Origin: Actinobacillus sp.
GTDB lineage: Bacteria; Pseudomonadota; Gammaproteobacteria; Enterobacterales; Pasteurellaceae
Direction of reading: 5' to 3'
Length of the DNA: 18,721 bases
Assembly: GCA_020026075.1 (NCBI GenBank)
Contig: JAHHQZ010000035.1
Location: forward strand, 1 to 18,721
Below are positions 15,234-18,721 of this stretch, one piece after another; the stretch's first letter is position 1; the number at the start of each line of letters is the position of its first letter. The notes under the pieces were generated by a model. It saw only the letters and a list, made by a program, of their open reading frames with translations. It was not told the origin of the DNA and ran no database searches. A program made the position numbers and the translations under genes.

Positions 15234-17273
15234 TTGTCTGCTTTGTTCAAATTTATTGACAAGCGTTCTACCTTTAACCCGTTTGTAATTACGATTACAT
15301 TATTATTGTTGGTTAGTTTAGTGGCGATTACGTTGCTTGCACCAACACAGGTAGAATCGCTTTTGAACCACACTAAGCAAATGATTTTTGCGGATTTTAG
15401 TTGGTTTTACATTCTCGCTTTTTCTATTTTTATTGCTTTTTTGCTGATTTTATCTGTCAGTAGCGTGGGTAATATTAAATTAGGGACGAATGAAGAAGAT
15501 CCAGAATTTAGTTTCCTTTCGTGGATGGCAATGTTGTTCGCAGCGGGTATGGGGGTTGGTTTGATGTTCTACGGTGTAGCGGAACCGCTATCACATTTTG
15601 CATCCTCCATCACTACAGGTTCTACGGAAAATAAAGAGCAAGAGGCCTTACTTTACACCATTTTCCACTGGGGTATTCATGCATGGGGCGTGTATGCAGT
15701 AATCGGCTTAGCCCTTGCCTACTTTGGTTTCCGCTATAAATTGCCACTTGCGTTGCGTTCTTGCTTTTATCCCTTATTAAAAGACCGCATCAATGGTCGC
15801 TTGGGCGATATTATCGACATCGTGGCCTTAGTGGCGACATTATTCGGTATCATCACAACACTCGGCTATGGTGCCTCACAGCTTGCGGCAGGCTTACAGT
15901 CCGTTGGTATTTTTGAAAGCGTATCCTTTATCGAAAAAGTGGGGATTATCGTGGTCGTAATGATTATTGCGATTTTATCCGCCTGCTCTGGTATCGGCAA
16001 AGGCGTAAAAATTCTAAGTGAAATCAACTTAGGTTTAGCGTTTTTCCTATTGATGTTCGTACTGGTTACAGGACCTACACTCTACTTGCTATCTTCATTT
16101 AGCGACAATCTCGGTACGTATTTTAGTAACGTAGTGAATTTAAGTTTCAAAACCTTTGTGTATGAGTCAGAAAACACAAGCTGGTTCACAGGCTGGACAG
16201 TACTTTACTGGGCGTGGTGGTGTTCTTGGGCGCCATTTGTAGGGCTTTTCATCGCACGTATTTCTCGTGGGCGTACCATTCGTGAATTTATCTTCGGCGT
16301 GTTAGCAGTACCAAGTTTATTCTGTGTACTATGGTTCACTGTTTTCGGTAACGGTGCCATTTACATTGATTTATACAGCGCACAAGGGGCTTTACAACAA
16401 CTGGCTAGCACCCCAGAACAACTGCTGTTCCAATTCTTCAACTATTTACCATTGCCATTATTAACTGGCAGCATTGCTTTGGTGGTGATTTGCTTGTTCT
16501 TCATTACCTCCGCTGACTCTGGTATTTACGTGCTAAACAACATCGCCGCACGTGATAAAAGCCTAAGCGCGCCACGCTGGCAAGCGTTAATGTGGGGGGT
16601 GTTGATCACCATTATCGCTGTAACCCTACTCGGTGTTGGTGGGTTAAGTGCTTTGCAAACAATGACGTTGATTGTGGCGTTACCATTTGCAATTTTAATG
16701 TTGATTATGTGTGTGAGCCTATGGAAAGGGATCACCGCTGACCAAAAATACTTTGAAACCAAAATCACGCCAACGGCAGCATTTTGGACAGGAGACAACT
16801 GGCGTGATCGCTTAGATCAAATGCTCAACCAAACGCAGGAAAAAGACATTCTACGTTTCTTAAAATACACCGCCTTACCGGCAATGCGTGAACTACGTAA
16901 AGAGTTGGTAGACGTGCATAATTTAGACGTGGAAGTTACCCAGCACATCAACTACGAAGACGACAAAGATAACTATGTGCAAATTAGTATTGCCAAAGAA
17001 TCAATGCGTGATTTCGTGTACGGTATCAAATCGGTTAGCCACGAAGTTTCTGAACATCTCATCAACGATGAACAGTTGCCACACATTCAGCACACGGAAA
17101 CCTTCTTGCCGATGACTTATTTCTTTGACGGCCGTAACGGCTACGATGTGCAATATATGACCCGTAAAGAAATCATTGCGGATATTCTCAAACAATACGA
17201 TCGCTACCTCGTTCTAATGAATGATGTGGGTCAAGAGCTAATGTCCCACGAACAAACCGAATTGGCGGAATAA
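15234..17273 (+). CDS. betT: BCCT-family choline/betaine transporter (BetT-like)
   Basis: Inner-membrane secondary transporter of the betaine/choline/carnitine (BCCT) family, importing quaternary-ammonium osmoprotectants. Of 679 residues, the first 500 or so hold twelve hydrophobic segments and the last 170 form a hydrophilic cytoplasmic tail, as in E. coli BetT. Family marks are the glycine-rich stretch MLFAAGMGVGLMFYGVAEPL (about residues 98-117) and the tryptophan-rich substrate box WTVLYWAWWCSWAPFVG followed by RISRGRTIREF. The GMGVGLMFYG sequence resembles sodium-coupled BetP more than E. coli BetT (GIGIDLMFFS), so coupling ion and substrate are open. The start is TTG at 15234, with GGAGG five bases upstream; the next ATG is about 50 residues in, past the first hydrophobic segment. 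No choline-oxidation genes (betA, betB) are in the window. Confidence 0.9.
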   Translation: MSALFKFIDKRSTFNPFVITITLLLLVSLVAITLLAPTQVESLLNHTKQMIFADFSWFYILAFSIFIAFLLILSVSSVGNIKLGTNEEDPEFSFLSWMAMLFAAGMGVGLMFYGVAEPLSHFASSITTGSTENKEQEALLYTIFHWGIHAWGVYAVIGLALAYFGFRYKLPLALRSCFYPLLKDRINGRLGDIIDIVALVATLFGIITTLGYGASQLAAGLQSVGIFESVSFIEKVGIIVVVMIIAILSACSGIGKGVKILSEINLGLAFFLLMFVLVTGPTLYLLSSFSDNLGTYFSNVVNLSFKTFVYESENTSWFTGWTVLYWAWWCSWAPFVGLFIARISRGRTIREFIFGVLAVPSLFCVLWFTVFGNGAIYIDLYSAQGALQQLASTPEQLLFQFFNYLPLPLLTGSIALVVICLFFITSADSGIYVLNNIAARDKSLSAPRWQALMWGVLITIIAVTLLGVGGLSALQTMTLIVALPFAILMLIMCVSLWKGITADQKYFETKITPTAAFWTGDNWRDRLDQMLNQTQEKDILRFLKYTALPAMRELRKELVDVHNLDVEVTQHINYEDDKDNYVQISIAKESMRDFVYGIKSVSHEVSEHLINDEQLPHIQHTETFLPMTYFFDGRNGYDVQYMTRKEIIADILKQYDRYLVLMNDVGQELMSHEQTELAE

Positions 17274-17295
17274 GCCCTTTCTTTCTAAAACGCAA

Positions 17296-17339
17296 GGCCG
17301 GAATATTTTGCAAAATTTTGACAAATATTCCGGCCTTAG
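17296..17339. repeat. Intergenic nested palindrome, copy F
   Basis: AAGGCCGGAATATTT and AAATATTCCGGCCTT are perfect inverted arms around the inner CAAAATTTTG. It lies between the converging ends of betT and metK, 19 bases before the end of metK. T tracts are weak on both sides. Confidence 0.9.
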
Positions 17340-17358
17340 TTATTTGCTAAAAATTAGC

Positions 17359-18513
17359 TTATTTTAAACCCGCAGATTCACGAAGTTCTTGGGCAAGATC
17401 AGTGCGTTCCCACGGGAATTGTTCACGACCGAAGTGACCATAAGCGGCTGTTTGTTGGTACATTGGCTGAATGAGATCCAACATTTTGATTAAGCCGTAT
17501 GGGCGTAAGTCAAAATGACGGCGCACTAAGTCAACGAGCAAGCTTTCGTCAACTTTCGCAGTTCCAAAGGTTTCCACCATAATGGAAGTTGGCTCGGCGA
17601 TACCAATGGCGTAAGAAAGCTGAATTTCACAGCGATCCGCAAGCCCAGCCGCCACGATATTTTTCGCCACATAGCGAGCAGCATAAGCAGCACTGCGGTC
17701 TACTTTTGATGGATCTTTACCAGAGAATGCACCGCCACCGTGACGAGCCGCACCGCCGTAGGTATCTACAATGATTTTACGACCTGTTAAACCGCAGTCG
17801 CCCATTGGACCACCGATTACAAAACGCCCTGTTGGGTTGATGAAGAATTTGGTGTCTTTGGAAATCCATTCGCTCGGCAATACTGGCTTGATGATTTCGT
17901 CCATTACCGCCTCTTTTAAAATCTCTTGCGATACGTCTGCGGCGTGCTGTGTGGAAAGCACCACGGCATCAATGCCTACTGCTTTGCCGTTTTCGTATTT
18001 CAAGGTTACTTGGCTTTTCGCATCAGGACGCAACCAAGACAATGTGCCATTTTTACGCACTTGTGCTTGACGCTCCATTAAACGGTGTGCGTAGGTGATT
18101 GCCGCTGGCATAAATACGTCTGTTTCGTTGGTTGCGTAACCGAACATAATCCCCTGATCGCCTGCGCCTTGTTCAAGTGGCGTTTCACGGTCAACCCCTT
18201 GATTGATGTCGGAAGATTGTTTACCGATAGCGTTTAACACGGCGCAAGAATGGCCATCAAAGCCCATTTCAGAGTTGTTGTAACCAATATCGCAAATCAC
18301 TTTACGGGTTAAGTTTTCAATATCCACCCAAGCAGATGTAGTAATTTCACCGCCCACAACGGCCATACCTGTTTTTACATAGGTTTCGCACGCAACACGT
18401 GCTTTTGGATCTTGTGCTAAAATCGCATCTAACACCGCATCAGAAATTTGATCGGCAATTTTATCAGGATGTCCTTCGGACACAGATTCGGAGGTAAATA
18501 AATAATGTGACAT
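17359..18513 (-). CDS. metK: S-adenosylmethionine synthetase
   Basis: MetK makes S-adenosylmethionine from methionine and ATP, releasing phosphate and pyrophosphate; SAM supplies CmoB-linked chemistry and radical enzymes such as YjjW. At 384 residues it equals the E. coli length. The ATP/Mg motif SEGHPDKIADQISDAVLD is at residues 12-29, the signature hexapeptide region GAGDQGIMFGYATNET at about 115-130, and the phosphate loop GGGAFSGKDPSKVDRSAAYAAR at about 258-279 (split here as GGGAFSGKD and KVDRSAAY). The ATG at 18513 has AAGGA close upstream. It is monocistronic here, convergent with betT. MetJ-like boxes and a terminator-like hairpin lie in the leader, and an IS tip begins 155 bases upstream. 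Confidence 0.98.
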   Translation of the reverse strand: MSHYLFTSESVSEGHPDKIADQISDAVLDAILAQDPKARVACETYVKTGMAVVGGEITTSAWVDIENLTRKVICDIGYNNSEMGFDGHSCAVLNAIGKQSSDINQGVDRETPLEQGAGDQGIMFGYATNETDVFMPAAITYAHRLMERQAQVRKNGTLSWLRPDAKSQVTLKYENGKAVGIDAVVLSTQHAADVSQEILKEAVMDEIIKPVLPSEWISKDTKFFINPTGRFVIGGPMGDCGLTGRKIIVDTYGGAARHGGGAFSGKDPSKVDRSAAYAARYVAKNIVAAGLADRCEIQLSYAIGIAEPTSIMVETFGTAKVDESLLVDLVRRHFDLRPYGLIKMLDLIQPMYQQTAAYGHFGREQFPWERTDLAQELRESAGLK

Positions 18514-18543
18514 ATCCTTTCCTTTTTCCTATTCGTGATGATT

Positions 18544-18574
18544 AAAAGAAATAAACCCGCCTAGTGGCGGATTT
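18544..18574 (-). terminator. Terminator-like hairpin in the metK leader
   Basis: On the minus strand AAATCCGCC, loop ACTA, GGCGGGTTT forms a nine-pair stem with one G-U pair, then ATTTCTTTT. Thirty bases remain between it and the metK ATG, too few for a separate promoter. It is therefore transcribed in the metK 5' leader, unless metK depends on read-through. Confidence 0.65.
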
Positions 18575-18582
18575 AGAAGTTT

Positions 18583-18626
18583 AAACGTATAGACGGCTAT
18601 AATACGCTTTTATAAAAAAACTACAA
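18583..18626 (-). promoter_or_regulatory. metK promoter with tandem MetJ-like boxes
   Basis: Two adjacent 8-mers, AAACGTAT (18583-18590) and AGACGGCT (18591-18598), match the MetJ box AGACGTCT in six and seven of eight positions. On the minus strand TTGTAG (18621-18626) and TATTAT (18599-18604), 16 bases apart, form a candidate promoter whose start near 18592 lies inside the boxes, a placement suited to repression by MetJ with SAM. Confidence 0.55.
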
Positions 18627-18667
18627 CCTTTATTTACGTAATTTCAATAAAAAACGCCAAGCTAAGC

Positions 18668-18721
18668 TGATCTGCACCCCAAAAGTTGGACTAACCAGTC
18701 AACTAATTAAGGTGCAGATTT
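18668..18721 (+). mobile_element. Left tip of an IS3-type element, cut by window end
   Basis: Starting at TGATCTGCACCCC, these 54 bases match the tip of the remnant at 5063 with one indel and one substitution. By that comparison an orfA start codon should lie a few bases past the window. ATCTGCACC at 18670-18678 and GGTGCAGAT at 18711-18719 are a perfect 9-bp inverted repeat, with an inner imperfect stem (GTTGGACT and AGTCAAC). Whether the element is complete cannot be seen. The exact outer boundary is inferred from where the two copies stop matching. Confidence 0.75.

Noticed and set aside
703..17339. The regularly recurring palindromes as a CRISPR array.
   Set aside because: Copies are separated by whole genes with irregular distances and there are no cas genes.
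18514..18592. A SAM riboswitch in the metK leader.
   Set aside because: The leader is short and shows one simple hairpin, without the multi-helix cores of known SAM riboswitch classes.

Overview
The window is chromosomal DNA from a member of the Pasteurellaceae (Gammaproteobacteria). I infer this from protein similarity recalled from memory: CmoB, RNase G, DcuB, BetT, YjjI/YjjW and MetK all read like Haemophilus/Actinobacillus-type proteins. I cannot name the genus. The content is largely core genome. I see no prophage, CRISPR array, defence island or obvious new multi-gene system. The unusual material lies between the genes.

Layout, left to right: the 3' end of tRNA-Asp; yqhA (+); cmoB (-); rng encoding RNase G (+); dcuB (-); a gap holding a deleted insertion-sequence remnant; yjeM-like amino-acid permease (-); prfC encoding RF3 (+); aspA (-); groES-groEL (+); yjjI-yjjW, a glycyl-radical enzyme with its activase (+); betT-like BCCT transporter (+); metK (-); and the left tip of an IS3-type element cut by the window edge.

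Three strands of biology run through it. RNA and translation: tRNA-Asp, CmoB (tRNA wobble modification), RNase G and RF3. Anaerobic C4 and radical metabolism: AspA makes fumarate from aspartate, DcuB exchanges C4-dicarboxylates during fumarate respiration, and YjjI/YjjW form an oxygen-sensitive radical pair. Stress and one-carbon metabolism: GroESL behind a sigma-32-type promoter, BetT for osmoprotectant uptake, and MetK for S-adenosylmethionine.

Regulatory sequence is readable in several gaps: a perfect CRP palindrome that is also near-FNR at -41.5 of aspA; a CRP-like site near -40.5 of yjeM; a heat-shock promoter before groES; tandem MetJ-like boxes over the metK start region; and terminator-like hairpins inside both the metK and betT leaders.

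The most distinctive feature is a dispersed intergenic repeat of about 42-46 bp: GGCCGGAAT-type outer arms around an inner CAAAATTTTG palindrome. Six paired-arm copies and six partial or degenerate traces occur, one overlapping the 5' end of cmoB, one between groES and groEL and one in a divergent promoter gap. The second theme is an IS tip whose inverted repeat would fold the ribosome-binding site of its own transposase gene into a hairpin. It is present once at the right edge and once as a deleted remnant.
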